Positions 34,974 through 44,537 are shown, counted from the first letter of the stretch. The stretch is DNA of 64,000 bases from Stigonema ocellatum SAG 48.90 = DSM 106950 (GCA_016903675.1 JADQBA010000041.1:1-64000); one strand, 5' to 3'. The notes: generated by a model not told the origin, from the sequence alone. Numbers and translations: made by a program.

Positions 34974-35930
34974 CTAGCTTGCCAAATATTCATCGATACC
35001 AGCTTTAGACTTGCGAAGTTTGGATAAGGCTTCTCGTTCGATTTGCCGCACTCGTTCACGGCTAATGTTTAGGAGTTCACCTATTTTTGCCAGAGTAAGT
35101 GCTTGTCCATTAGTTAGACCAAAGCGCAAGGATATAACTTCTCTTTGTTGGGAGGTGAGCTCCGCCATCAGGCAGTCTAAGTCATAGGATAAAGAAGATT
35201 GCGTCACAAAGTCTTCTGGAGAAGCTCCTTGATCCTCCAACATTTCTCCGAGTTCGGTATCGTAGTTATCTCCCAGTCGCAAATCTAGGGATAGGGGTAT
35301 ACGCGCCTTTTCTAGGTACTCTCTTACCTGCTTTGGAGTCAACTCTAATTCTTGGGCTAACTCAGAAGCTGTAGGGGCGCGTCCTAGTTGTTGGGATAAT
35401 TGACGTTGTGCCTTTTTAATCTTATTTAATTTTTCTGTAATATGGATGGGCAGCCTGATAGTGCGACCTTTTTCGGCGATCGCACGGGTAATGGCTTGAC
35501 GAATCCACCAATAAGCATAAGTGGAAAACCTGTATCCTTTAGTGGGGTCAAACTTTTCTACACCTCGCTGCATGCCAATACTACCTTCTTGGATCAAGTC
35601 CAGTAAATCAACGTTGCGCTTAATGTACTTTTTGGCAACTGACACTACTAGTCGCAAATTAGCTTCTACCATTTTACGCTTGGCCATTTCACCGTCTGCG
35701 ATCGCTTCGTTCAACTCTGTGGGTTCTAGCTGAGTTGCTTTTGCCCACTCTTCTATAGTCGGTTGACGACCCAACTCGGTAATAATACAATCCCTCACTT
35801 CGTACAAGCCAGTTACACGTTGCACCTGTTTGCCATAAAAAATCTCCTCTTCGTGGGTTAAGAGTGGCACACGGCCAATCTCACGCAGGTAAGTCCGCAC
35901 GAGGTCTGTGGCTGTCTGAGCGGTCTTCAT
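34974..35930 (-). CDS. Group 2 sigma-70 factor
   Basis: A 318-residue sigma factor. Visible regions are sigma 1.2 (DLVRTYLREIGRVPLLTHEE), 2.x (about 85-155, with FSTYAYWWIRQAITRAI), 3 (about 180-245), and 4 (ISRERVRQIEREALSKLR). The long N-terminal region 1.1 of SigA is lacking, as in group 2 alternative sigma factors of cyanobacteria (SigB/C/D/E-type). Assignment to one letter is not possible without comparison. The upstream 700 bp is gene-free. Confidence 0.93.
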   Translation of the reverse strand: MKTAQTATDLVRTYLREIGRVPLLTHEEEIFYGKQVQRVTGLYEVRDCIITELGRQPTIEEWAKATQLEPTELNEAIADGEMAKRKMVEANLRLVVSVAKKYIKRNVDLLDLIQEGSIGMQRGVEKFDPTKGYRFSTYAYWWIRQAITRAIAEKGRTIRLPIHITEKLNKIKKAQRQLSQQLGRAPTASELAQELELTPKQVREYLEKARIPLSLDLRLGDNYDTELGEMLEDQGASPEDFVTQSSLSYDLDCLMAELTSQQREVISLRFGLTNGQALTLAKIGELLNISRERVRQIEREALSKLRKSKAGIDEYLAS

Positions 35931-36639
35931 GGCGCTACTCTTTGGTAATGATGGTTTTTTGTACTATGGTCTTTAACTGAATAGATGCCTTTTGAATGGG
36001 CTACCCAGTTATACTGGGAACCCATGTTGTAATTTTCAACTTGACGACTAGCAGCTAACAGCGATCGGATTGGGTTCTCAGCTGCTTGATTTTACAGTTA
36101 TTTCCCCTTTTTCTCTACTATCTACAGTTGGATAAAAAGTAACCATTCAAACAATCTTCTATATTTGCATTATTACTTAATATAACATTTATGAAAATCA
36201 ATGGCATACCTGCCTTGTTTGAATTTTGCAGCTTGTCCGGTTCATTCTGTGCTTACTACCTGCCGAAAATATCGCTAGAAGCCTCTTTTATCAAAATATA
36301 TCAGCAACCAATTTTCAGAAAATTGTGAGGATTAGTTAAAGAAGTTAAATAATATTTATATTCATTAATTAATAATACTTTTTTGTCTTTCAATTGACAT
36401 ACAACTTTAGGAGCGCCCCACGGAGGGCACGCCACCCGTTATGAATGGAACAAACACTGTATGAATGAATCCCCCTACACCCCCGAAACTACACCCCTAC
36501 ACGCCAGTCTGGAGTAGAGTAAGTAGAAAATGAGTTTGTCAAGTGTTGGTTGTTGTTTGTTGTTTGGTAACAACCACCAACCCACAATCCCCACTCCCTC
36601 CTGGGGTTAAAACCCCAGGCTATCCCCACTCCCTATTTT
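35931..36639. other. Gene-free interval with a C-rich repeat
   Basis: No open frame of support is seen in these 700 bp. The right part (about 36440-36510) repeats the ATGAATG...AACACTG...CCCCTACACC module of 27.2 kb. About 36545-36585 has TTGGTTGTTG units. The left part is AT-rich and probably holds the promoter of the sigma gene. Confidence 0.55.
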
Positions 36640-39600
36640 TTATACCCAGTTGTAATCTTGGATGACTTTTACATCCAAAGTTGTAGTTTGCAAAGAACGA
36701 ATGGCGGCTACAGTGGCTTTTGCCCCAGCAACGGTAGTGATGATGGGGATTTTGTAAGTCAAGGCTGTGCGACGGATAAGTCTGGCATCTGTTTGGGCGT
36801 CTTCTCCAGAGGGTGTATTGATGATGAGTTGAATTTTGTGGTTTTTAATTGCATCTAAGACGTGGGGACGACCTTCATGGAGTTTCAGCACTAATTCAAC
36901 ATCTAACCCATGTTGTTGGAGAACGCGCCGCGTACCATCAGTCGCCATCACAGAAAATCCCAAATCAATAAATTCCTTCACCACAGGAACCGCAGCAGCT
37001 TTGTCGCGATTGTTCATCGAGACAAACACCGTTCCCAACAGAGGTAAACGTTCACCAGCGCCCAGTTCCGCCTTGGCAAAGGCACGTCCAAAGTCGCTAT
37101 CAATGCCCATTACCTCACCAGTAGAGCGCATCTCTGGTCCTAAAATCGTGTCAGTACCGGGGAATTTACTAAAAGGCAACACCGCTTCTTTCACCGCAAT
37201 ATGAGATGGTATGACTTCCTGGGTAAAGCCAAGTTCCTCCAAAGTCTTCCCCGCCATAATTAGGGAGGCAAGTTTCGCCAGTGGCACACCAGTTGCTTTA
37301 GAAACAAACGGCACTGTGCGAGATGCGCGGGGATTAGCTTCTAATATGTAAACTTGGGCAGCGGATGGGTCATCATCCGTTGTCTTAACAGCAAACTGAA
37401 TATTCATCAGCCCGATCACTTTAAGTGCCTGCGCTAGTTGCACTGTCCAAGTACGAATTTGACTGAGAACCTCTGGGGTTAAGGAAATGGAGGGTAAAGA
37501 ACAAGCCGAGTCGCCTGAGTGAATTCCTGCTTGTTCGATGTGTTCCATAATGCCGCCAATCACTACCCGCCCAGTGTGGTCAGCGATGGCATCCACATCC
37601 ACTTCGATGGCATTTTCCAAAAACTTATCAATCAAAATTGGATGTTCCGGTTCCACCAGTACTGCAAAGGTCATGTAGCGTTCTAACTCAGCATCAGAGT
37701 AGACGATTTCCATCGCCCGTCCCCCCAACACATAGCTAGGACGCACCACCACAGGATAACCAATACGTTTTGCCACAACCAGGGCATCCTCGTAGGTTCG
37801 GGCAATACCATTGTTTGGTTGGGCAATATTTAATTCTTTAAGAATCTTCTCAAACCGTTCCCGGTTTTCAGCCATGTCTATTGAATCTGGCGAAGTTCCC
37901 CAAATTCTCGTGGGGAGTTGACAAGAATCCTCCCCTACTCCCTGTAGATACTCCTGCAATGGCACTGCCAACTTCAACGGTGTTTGTCCACCAAACTGAA
38001 CAATTATCCCAACAGGGTGTTCCGCCTCAATGATGTTCAACACATCTTCCTTTGTCAACGGTTCAAAGTAGAGGCGATCGCTTGTGTCATAGTCTGTAGA
38101 TACTGTCTCTGGGTTGGAGTTGACCATAATCGTCTCATACCCTGCGCCTCCCAGAGCATAGGCTGCGTGACAACAACAATAGTCAAATTCAATTCCCTGC
38201 CCAATGCGGTTAGGACCACCACCCAAAATCATCACCTTTGGCTTGGTTGTTGGCATTACCTCCGTTTCTTCTTCGTAGGTGGAGTAATGGTAAGGGGTAA
38301 ATGCCTCAAATTCAGCCGCGCAGGTGTCTACTGTTTTATAAACTGGGATTACACTTAGTTCTTTTCGATACAACCGCACTTCATCTTCCGTGGTTTTGGT
38401 GGCAAAGGCAATCTGGCGATCGCTAAACCCTTGACGCTTCACACCATACATTTGCGCTTTTGTCAACTGCTGCAATGGTGTCCGCTTGAGGAATTTCTCC
38501 ACCTCCAGCAGTTGCTGCATCTTGTCCAAAAACCACGGATCAATACCTGTTAACTCGTAGATTTCCTCAATGGTCATCCCCAGCAGCATAGCATGACGCA
38601 CGGCGAATATCCGGTCGGGGTTCGGTGTGCGCAAATGGGCGCGAATTTGCTCACCACTTGGTAATTTTTCTTTAAGATCGCAACCCCAACCAGCACGTCC
38701 GGTTTCCAAGGAACGCAACGCCTTTTGGAAAGACTCGTTAAATGTCCGCCCAATTGCCATAGCTTCCCCTACCGACTTCATTTGCGTTGTCAGTACTGGT
38801 TCAGCACCTGGGAACTTTTCAAAGGCAAATCGGGGAATTTTTGTCACGACATAATCAATTGTCGGCTCAAAACAGGCTGGTGTTTTCTTGGTAATATCAT
38901 TGCTGATTTCATCCAAGGTGTAGCCAACAGCTAGCTTTGCCGCTATCTTAGCAATGGGGAAACCAGTGGCTTTAGAAGCCAAAGCCGAACTGCGGGAAAC
39001 ACGGGGGTTCATCTCAATCACAACCACTTCCCCATCCACGGGATTGACGGCAAACTGGATATTAGAACCGCCAGTTTCTACGCCGATTTCGCGAATGATT
39101 TTAATTGCCATATCCCGCAGCCGCTGGTATTCTTTATCGGTAAGAGTTTGGGCTGGGGCGACGGTAATGGAGTCTCCGGTATGGATACCCATGGGATCGA
39201 GATTTTCGATGGAACAGATAATCACCACGTTATCTGCCAAGTCTCGCATGACTTCGAGTTCATACTCTTTCCAGCCTAGTAGAGACTGGTCAATGAGAAT
39301 TTGCGAGACGGGACTAGCATCTACACCCGCTTGTGCCATTTCTGCAAATTCTTCTTCGTTGTATGCAATCCCACCGCCGGTACCACCCATGGTGAAGGCT
39401 GGACGAATAATTAGGGGATAGGTGCCAATTTGTTGAGCGATCGCCTTCGCTTCTTCTAGTGATGAGGCTGTACCACTGGGGCACACATTCACCCCAATAC
39501 TCGCCATTGCTTCGTTAAACAGTTTCCTGTCTTCAGCTTTCTCAATGGCTGGTAGCTTAGCACCAATTAACTCGACACCGTACTTTGCCAACGCCCCATT

Positions 39601-39912
39601 TTTCGCTAAAGCCACGGCGAGGTTGAGGGCAGTTTGTCCTCCCATTGTTGGTAATAAAGCGTCGGGACGTTCTTTGATAATAACTTTTTCGACAAATTCC
39701 GGTGTCAGTGGCTCAATATAGGTGCGATCGGCTGTTTCCGGGTCAGTCATAATTGTGGCTGGGTTGGAGTTTACTAGCACCACTTCATAACCTTCTTCTC
39801 GCAACGCTTTACAAGCTTGGGTACCAGAATAGTCAAACTCACACGCTTGTCCAATCACTATTGGACCAGACCCTAGTAGCAGAATCTTCCTGATGTCGTC
39901 ACGGCGGGGCAT
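36640..39912 (-). CDS. carB: Carbamoyl-phosphate synthase large subunit
   Basis: At 1090 residues, this has the two homologous synthetase halves of CarB, each with an ATP-grasp domain (first: KILLLGSGPIVIGQACEFDYS at the N terminus; second: KVMILGGGPNRIGQGIEFDYC), an oligomerisation region, and a C-terminal allosteric MGS-like domain (VMATDGTRRVLQQHG). It makes carbamoyl phosphate for arginine and pyrimidine synthesis with CarA, which is not in the window. Start ATG with a weak AAGG. Confidence 0.97.
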   Translation of the reverse strand: MPRRDDIRKILLLGSGPIVIGQACEFDYSGTQACKALREEGYEVVLVNSNPATIMTDPETADRTYIEPLTPEFVEKVIIKERPDALLPTMGGQTALNLAVALAKNGALAKYGVELIGAKLPAIEKAEDRKLFNEAMASIGVNVCPSGTASSLEEAKAIAQQIGTYPLIIRPAFTMGGTGGGIAYNEEEFAEMAQAGVDASPVSQILIDQSLLGWKEYELEVMRDLADNVVIICSIENLDPMGIHTGDSITVAPAQTLTDKEYQRLRDMAIKIIREIGVETGGSNIQFAVNPVDGEVVVIEMNPRVSRSSALASKATGFPIAKIAAKLAVGYTLDEISNDITKKTPACFEPTIDYVVTKIPRFAFEKFPGAEPVLTTQMKSVGEAMAIGRTFNESFQKALRSLETGRAGWGCDLKEKLPSGEQIRAHLRTPNPDRIFAVRHAMLLGMTIEEIYELTGIDPWFLDKMQQLLEVEKFLKRTPLQQLTKAQMYGVKRQGFSDRQIAFATKTTEDEVRLYRKELSVIPVYKTVDTCAAEFEAFTPYHYSTYEEETEVMPTTKPKVMILGGGPNRIGQGIEFDYCCCHAAYALGGAGYETIMVNSNPETVSTDYDTSDRLYFEPLTKEDVLNIIEAEHPVGIIVQFGGQTPLKLAVPLQEYLQGVGEDSCQLPTRIWGTSPDSIDMAENRERFEKILKELNIAQPNNGIARTYEDALVVAKRIGYPVVVRPSYVLGGRAMEIVYSDAELERYMTFAVLVEPEHPILIDKFLENAIEVDVDAIADHTGRVVIGGIMEHIEQAGIHSGDSACSLPSISLTPEVLSQIRTWTVQLAQALKVIGLMNIQFAVKTTDDDPSAAQVYILEANPRASRTVPFVSKATGVPLAKLASLIMAGKTLEELGFTQEVIPSHIAVKEAVLPFSKFPGTDTILGPEMRSTGEVMGIDSDFGRAFAKAELGAGERLPLLGTVFVSMNNRDKAAAVPVVKEFIDLGFSVMATDGTRRVLQQHGLDVELVLKLHEGRPHVLDAIKNHKIQLIINTPSGEDAQTDARLIRRTALTYKIPIITTVAGAKATVAAIRSLQTTTLDVKVIQDYNWV

Positions 39913-40015
39913 AGTCGTTGCCTTGGAGTAAGAGAATACAAGTCCTGATTATTTTAAGGGTCTTTACCCTTCGGTCATGCTATTTATTATCAAGTTTCTT
40001 GGTTTGATGACATAC

Positions 40016-40062
40016 AGGGAGTGGGGAGTGGGGAGTGGGGAGTGGGGAGTGGGGAGTGGGGA
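40016..40062. repeat. GGGGAGT heptamer array
   Basis: Six GGGGAGT units in a row, just upstream of carB. No complementary partner array is nearby, unlike most other loci in the window. Confidence 0.9.
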
Positions 40063-40260
40063 AATGAACTAATTAAGAGAGCTTTTGCATCTTTTTCATC
40101 TTTCTAAATCATCTATTGTTTGCCAATGACTTAGGATTGCTATCTATCTATATATAGCAATCCGTGCAGGAATTACAAACACCTCCCCCAAGTCCCCCAA
40201 GTCCTGCTCTTAAATAGGATTGCTATATAGGAATCCTAAATCATTAATGAAAACCTTTAA

Positions 40261-40421
40261 GTAGGGTGGGCACTGCCCACCAAAACCCGGATCTTTAAGT
40301 AGGGTGGGCACTGCCCACCAAAACCCGGACCTTTAAGTAGGGTGGGCACTGCCCACCAAAACCCGGATCTGGTGGGCACTGCCCACCAAAACCCGGATCT
40401 GGTGGGCACTGCCCACCCTAC
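40261..40421. repeat. Tandem array of GGTGGGCACTGCCCACC palindromes
   Basis: Five palindromic GTAGGGTGGGCACTGCCCACC units are joined by AAAACCCGGATCT(TTAA), giving repeats of 38 bp and then 30 bp. The palindrome also occurs singly at 20244-20260 and as a pair at 59215-59269. The unit-to-unit linker is nearly constant, so this is not a CRISPR array. A proline/tryptophan frame on the minus strand is a by-product. Confidence 0.92.
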
Positions 40422-40439
40422 GTACATTTCAAAAATCAA

Positions 40440-40858
40440 ATAAGATTCTTATATGTTTGGCAATTTTGTCTTGAATATAGTATTTTTTACATTAAGTCAA
40501 TATCTTAAAAAAATATTAAAATCTGATATTTATCATAAAAATATCTTCTGAGAAATTTATTTTATAATTGTCTATAAAACAATACGCTTGGTGTTCAGAT
40601 GATTAACCTACCGTCAACCTATGTAGAGACAAGGGTTATGGTGTCTCTCTATATTAAAAATGACAGAGAGAATAAGGATGTTTCTTTCTGCCATTTTTAA
40701 TAATTCTTTAATAACTAGTCATTCCAGCTTTTTTCAACATGTTATACCGTTTCTATGTCAAAATGCACGCTCATGAAAGTCCCCCCGATTACGTTCAGAC
40801 TACAGGGGGGTCACATAAAGTGCAATCTTAGAAAGAATTGGTATTAGTTGTGAGGGGT
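40440..40858. other. Gene-free interval
   Basis: AT-rich sequence with no supported gene. It probably holds the downstream region of the Dps gene. TGTAGAGACAAGGGTTATGG and CCCCCCGATTACG are minor repeats; a hairpin with AGTCCCCCC/GGGGGGT near 40780-40815 may end transcription. Confidence 0.45.
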
Positions 40859-41398
40859 TTAGGCAAACCCAAGTGTTAAGCTATCTTTGGCGAGGAAGTG
40901 CGCTAAATGGTAAGCTCTTTCCTCAGTTTTTAACAGAATTTTTTCGTACAAATACCGCGTACCCCTGTCTCCTAAACTCTCTGCCTGAGAGGCTTGACGA
41001 CGAATCAGGCTAATAATAGCTTGCTCTGCTTTCAGGTCATTTTCTACCATTTGACGGCAAGAATAGACGCCTTCTGTTTCTTCCTCAAAGCAGCACAATT
41101 CTGCTAATTTGCTGAAGGTAGCAACTGGCACACCACCCAGTCCATCCAAGCGTTCTCCAATTTCATGGATGTGATCTTGCACTTCTTTGTAGCTTTCGTT
41201 GAAAAACTCATGCAGTGAGTAGAATTCTGCACCTTCAACGACAAAATGATGTTTCTGGTACTGCAAGTACAATCCCTGAAAACTAGCTAAGACAACGTTA
41301 AAACCTTCACAAACAGGCGCAGTTACACTGCTATCTAGCAATACAGGATTGTCATAAACATGACCAAAATTCCGTAGCAAAATTTGCGTTTCAGACAC
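40859..41398 (-). CDS. Dps-family ferritin with His-type ferroxidase centre
   Basis: A 179-residue Dps/DpsA homologue. The canonical HWxVxG appears as HFVVEG (His51), LHE as LHEFF (His63), and the ER Glu is retained (Glu82), but the usual Asp of IDEIAER is His78 (HIHEIGERL). Replacement of this Asp by His defines the His-type ferroxidase centre described for a Nostoc Dps (Dps4). It stores iron and protects from peroxide. GTG start; upstream GAGGATAAGA is the ribosome-binding site. Confidence 0.88.
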   Translation of the reverse strand: MSETQILLRNFGHVYDNPVLLDSSVTAPVCEGFNVVLASFQGLYLQYQKHHFVVEGAEFYSLHEFFNESYKEVQDHIHEIGERLDGLGGVPVATFSKLAELCCFEEETEGVYSCRQMVENDLKAEQAIISLIRRQASQAESLGDRGTRYLYEKILLKTEERAYHLAHFLAKDSLTLGFA

Positions 41399-42123
41399 TC
41401 TTATCCTCGCTTTTGAGCAGCTATATTTTCTGACTGCTTAGTCTCTACATCTTATCATTTAAAAAATGAAAGCAATCCCAATCAAGATCACAGAACTTTG
41501 ACATGGTTAATGAGCGTAACACTAATTTTTATCTTTTACTTACTAAATAATTACCATTGGAACCATGACTTACGCACTTTACACATTGACTATCATATGC
41601 ATACTCTTGCTTGTTAAACTAATACGAATTACGCATTGACATAAACCATAAAATGTGCATTACCTCTCGTTACAAGGCTCTGCCTTGTAATGCTGTTGTG
41701 CGAGGCTCTGCCTCGCGTCAAACTAGGAGGCAGCAGCCCACTTGAACTCCTTAAGTGGCCTCGCCTGGGAATGCGATCGCTCTTTGGCTCGGCAACCCTT
41801 CAAATCGGGAGGCAGAGCCTCCGACACGAGCATTACAAGGCTCTGCCTTGTAACGAGAGATATACACAGGTTTTAATTTTTGTCAATGCGTAAGTCCTAG
41901 GAACATTTAAGTGGGGCATGGGCGAGGATAATTCCGTGGTGAGGGGCGATCGCACTTCCGCCGCAAATTGCTGTTCATCCAGTTGGGTTTTTCCCAAATT
42001 AATGATAAAAAGTTGCAATTAAGTTATTCTTAAGAAAAGAAGCTTTACTCCTAGAAATTAAAAAACTCACGGAGTAAAGCCACGGTATTACTGCGAGACT
42101 ATTGCACTTTGAGGAGCATAATC
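41399..42123. other. Gene-free interval with MITE-like insertion
   Basis: This 725-bp stretch between divergent genes holds the MITE-like element at 41567-41896. Right of it a short minus-strand frame from 42018 (MQLFIINLGKTQLDEQQ) enters the element and looks like the broken start of a former gene; its identity is unknown. Confidence 0.6.
41567..41896. mobile_element. MITE-like element, second copy
   Basis: Ends GACTTACGCA (41567-41576) and TGCGTAAGTC (41887-41896) match those of the 18.6 kb element. Inside are palindromes CAAGGCTCTGCCTTG (twice) and GAGGCTCTGCCTC, and a GGAGGCAGAGCCTCC block. There is no coding capacity. The interior differs in length from the first copy (330 versus 216 bp between ends). 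Confidence 0.75.
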
Positions 42124-42372
42124 GTGAAATCGTCAATTTCACAACTACAGGCAAAGCAGATTGTAGAGGTAAATTGGGCAGACCGCTGGCAAGTTTATCA
42201 ACGCTTGCAGCAGCTAGATATTCCCTGTTGGTGTGCTACTAACCAGCCATTGACAGCTGAGATTAGCAATCCTACGGCAGCGCTTCAACTTTGGAGTGTC
42301 ATGCGGCAATTCACTGCTGTGCGTCAAGACCTGATTTGCACTCTTAAGCAATGTTGGCGGAATAGCTACTGA
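42124..42372 (+). CDS. Conserved cyanobacterial small protein of unknown function
   Basis: An 82-residue protein rich in Gln and Trp/Cys (LQQLDIPCWCATNQPL). The GTG at 42124 is chosen because GAGGAG lies 7 nt before it; the longer frame begins upstream of that with TTG. It lies 57 bp before a 2Fe-2S protein gene and may be co-transcribed. I do not recognise a named family. Confidence 0.65.
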   Translation: MKSSISQLQAKQIVEVNWADRWQVYQRLQQLDIPCWCATNQPLTAEISNPTAALQLWSVMRQFTAVRQDLICTLKQCWRNSY

Positions 42373-42429
42373 TAGTTCTTAAAAACCGAAGCCACTGCTT
42401 GGTTGTCTTAGTTAAAATAGGACAAAAAA

Positions 42430-43059
42430 ATGACTAAATCCTACATGACCGAAGTATCAGAATTTTGTCTTGAAGGACGATTTCTCGATTTTGTGATCAA
42501 AGATGGCTATAAACTCAAAGGCTTGCTATTGGCTACCGCTGAAGGTGAATGTTACGTTAAACTAGCTAAACATTTACGGGCTGCTTTTGACCTGCGGTTA
42601 CCACCAGGTACTTGGCTGCAAGTAGTGGGTGAAAAAAAGCACGACCTAAAAACAGGCGAAGTTAAACTGAAAGCCCAGCAAGTAATGACGACTCGGCAAG
42701 AGTGGGAGACAAGCAGAGAAACAGTCCCGCCTTCCCCGTCTCCCCGTGTCCCCATGTCCTCGAACAGTAACGCCAATGCGAAAAAGGCTACGATTTTGGT
42801 GTGTCAAAAATCTGATTGTATGAAACGTGGTGGCAAAGAAGTTTGTCAGGCGCTACAAGCAGCTTTAAGCGATCGCAGCTTAGATTCGCAGGTAACTATT
42901 AAAGGCACCGGCTGCATGAAAAATTGTAAAGCAGGACCAAACCTGGTAATGCCAGACAAAACTCGCCAAAGTCGTGTTCAAGCTTCACAAGTTCCTGCAC
43001 TGATGGACAAACATTTTGCCCCCAACAGAGTGGATGAGGCGATTAGTTACCACAATTAG
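42430..43059 (+). CDS. Two-part protein with C-terminal thioredoxin-fold 2Fe-2S ferredoxin domain
   Basis: The N-terminal half (about 5-90) is a small beta-rich domain. A Pro/Ser linker (about 98-115) leads to a ferredoxin-like domain with CQKSDCMKRGG and GCMKNCKAGPNLVM, the four cysteines of thioredoxin-like 2Fe-2S proteins as in the NuoE/Shethna group. The Pro-rich linker (PPSPSPRVP) overlaps a repeat-like DNA stretch. Electron transfer is likely; the partner is unknown. Start ATG at 42430 or 42445. Confidence 0.82.
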   Translation: MTKSYMTEVSEFCLEGRFLDFVIKDGYKLKGLLLATAEGECYVKLAKHLRAAFDLRLPPGTWLQVVGEKKHDLKTGEVKLKAQQVMTTRQEWETSRETVPPSPSPRVPMSSNSNANAKKATILVCQKSDCMKRGGKEVCQALQAALSDRSLDSQVTIKGTGCMKNCKAGPNLVMPDKTRQSRVQASQVPALMDKHFAPNRVDEAISYHN

Positions 43060-43146
43060 ATTTTTGTGTTGGTAGCTAAGCTACCGTAATCTTGCCTAGC
43101 AAATCAGTGATTGAGATGGCTCTAAAGGATACAGTACGTTCAATAA

Positions 43147-43467
43147 ATGAAAGGCAATGTCTTTGACAAATTAGTTGTATTCTTACAAAACCTGGAACAG
43201 CAGAAAGTGAGCTACATGTTGGGGCATCATCGTGATGAAGCGATTATGGTGACTGTGGTTATGCCTGGAGAACGATGGGAAGTTGAATTCTTGAGTTGTG
43301 GTTCGGTAGAGGTTGAGAAATTTATCAGTAATGGAGAGATTGCTGGAGAAGAAGCTTTGAGTGAACTATTTACTAAGTATTTACAACCGGAAAATCTTTC
43401 TACCGAAACTTCTCAAAATACCGTGGTAGGGGCGTATTGCAATACGCCCCTACAACAGATATTTTAA
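43147..43467 (+). CDS. Small conserved protein with repeat-derived C terminus
   Basis: A 106-residue protein, family not recognised. Residues 1-about 92 look like a conserved soluble domain (YMLGHHRDEAIMVTVVMPGE). The last about 14 codons come from a perfect 28-bp palindrome (43426-43453) that entered the 3' end, so the C terminus (VVGAYCNTPLQQIF) is probably not ancestral. ATG start without strong ribosome-binding site. Confidence 0.65.
   Translation: MKGNVFDKLVVFLQNLEQQKVSYMLGHHRDEAIMVTVVMPGERWEVEFLSCGSVEVEKFISNGEIAGEEALSELFTKYLQPENLSTETSQNTVVGAYCNTPLQQIF
43426..43453. repeat. Perfect 28-bp palindrome in the 3' end of a gene
   Basis: GTAGGGGCGTATTG is followed directly by CAATACGCCCCTAC, its exact complement. 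The core GTAGGGGCG is common in cyanobacterial intergenic repeats; here it is within the coding frame of the preceding gene. Confidence 0.9.
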
Positions 43468-43603
43468 GGTTTAAGGGATGACTAAACCGTACAGATTGCG
43501 AATCATCTCAAAACCCAGGATAACTTCAAAGTCAGAACAGTAAATTTTTATACTGACAAGACGTATAATTTGTAACTAAGTGACCAGCGAGAACCATTGA
43601 ACT

Positions 43604-43993
43604 TTAAATCGCCGCAATACAATCAATTTCTACCAAAACATCCTTAGGCAGACGAGAAACCTGGACACAAGCACGAGCAGGAGCTGTATCTTCGAGAAAA
43701 TATTTAGCATAAACCCCATTCATCGCCGCAAAATCATTCATATCCGCCAAGAAGACGGTCGTCTTCACCACATCCTCAAACGTCCCGCCAGCTTCTTTAA
43801 GAATCGCTTCTAAATTCGCCATAACCTGTTCCGTCTGCTTAGTCACATTTCCCTCACCAATAATCACCCCGGTATTAGGGTCAAGAGGAATTTGCCCAGC
43901 GACAAAAATCATCTGACCAGAGGCGGCGATCGCCTGATTATAAGGTCCCACAGGTGCAGGTGCCTTAGACGTACGAATAACCTTTCTACTCAT
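43604..43993 (-). CDS. ridA: RidA family reactive-intermediate deaminase
   Basis: A 129-residue YjgF/YER057c/UK114 homologue that hydrolyses enamine/imine intermediates made by pyridoxal-phosphate dehydratases. It has GPYNQAIAASGQMIFVAGQI near the N terminus and PARACVQVSRLPKDVLVEID at the C terminus, with the family Arg. It sits 21 bp downstream of a NUDIX gene on the same strand. Confidence 0.93.
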   Translation of the reverse strand: MSRKVIRTSKAPAPVGPYNQAIAASGQMIFVAGQIPLDPNTGVIIGEGNVTKQTEQVMANLEAILKEAGGTFEDVVKTTVFLADMNDFAAMNGVYAKYFLEDTAPARACVQVSRLPKDVLVEIDCIAAI

Positions 43994-44014
43994 ATTCTTT
44001 CCTCTGTGGTTCCT

Positions 44015-44446
44015 TCAATCCAACCTCGGACGTATTCCATAATACCGATACCGCCAATAATCCCGCAAAATCTTATCATGGTCAAAACACAAATTACCAG
44101 GCACACGCCAAGACTCAAAAATTTCTACACCCTTAGCATCATCCCCCGCCTGCGGTTCACCATTGGCTAGAGCCAAAAACACAACACTAATAGTGTGCTG
44201 ACGGGGATCGCGATTGGGGTCAGAATACACGTGGAATTGTTCGACAAACTCCACGTGTAAACCCGTCTCCTCCAAAGCTTCGCGCCGCGCCGCCACTTCC
44301 ACAGATTCCCCATAATCCACAAAACCACCAGGAATAGCCCAACCTAAAGGTGGATTATGTCTCTCAATTAACACTATTGGTCGATGAGGACGGTCAACCA
44401 ATTCAATGATGATATCAACTGTCGGAGCAGGATTTCGGTAACTCAT
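44015..44446 (-). CDS. NUDIX hydrolase
   Basis: The Nudix box GGFVDYGESVEVAARREALE plus ETG is complete. A 143-residue protein with N-terminal RNPAPTVDIIIELVDRP; the substrate is not clear from the sequence. Its start is 90 bp from the divergent malQ gene, and ridA follows 21 bp downstream, so they probably form one operon. Confidence 0.88.
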   Translation of the reverse strand: MSYRNPAPTVDIIIELVDRPHRPIVLIERHNPPLGWAIPGGFVDYGESVEVAARREALEETGLHVEFVEQFHVYSDPNRDPRQHTISVVFLALANGEPQAGDDAKGVEIFESWRVPGNLCFDHDKILRDYWRYRYYGIRPRLD

Positions 44447-44537
44447 AGTCGTTTGTTAGTAGTTACTTTAACACTCTAAGTGACTGTTCCATGATAAATT
44501 CGATGGCATTGTTTCATCTTATTAGTTCCAGTTATTT

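Noticed and set aside
40261..40421. CRISPR-like regular array
   Set aside because: Spacers are absent: the linker between palindromes is almost constant, and period changes from 38 to 30 bp. No cas gene is in the window.
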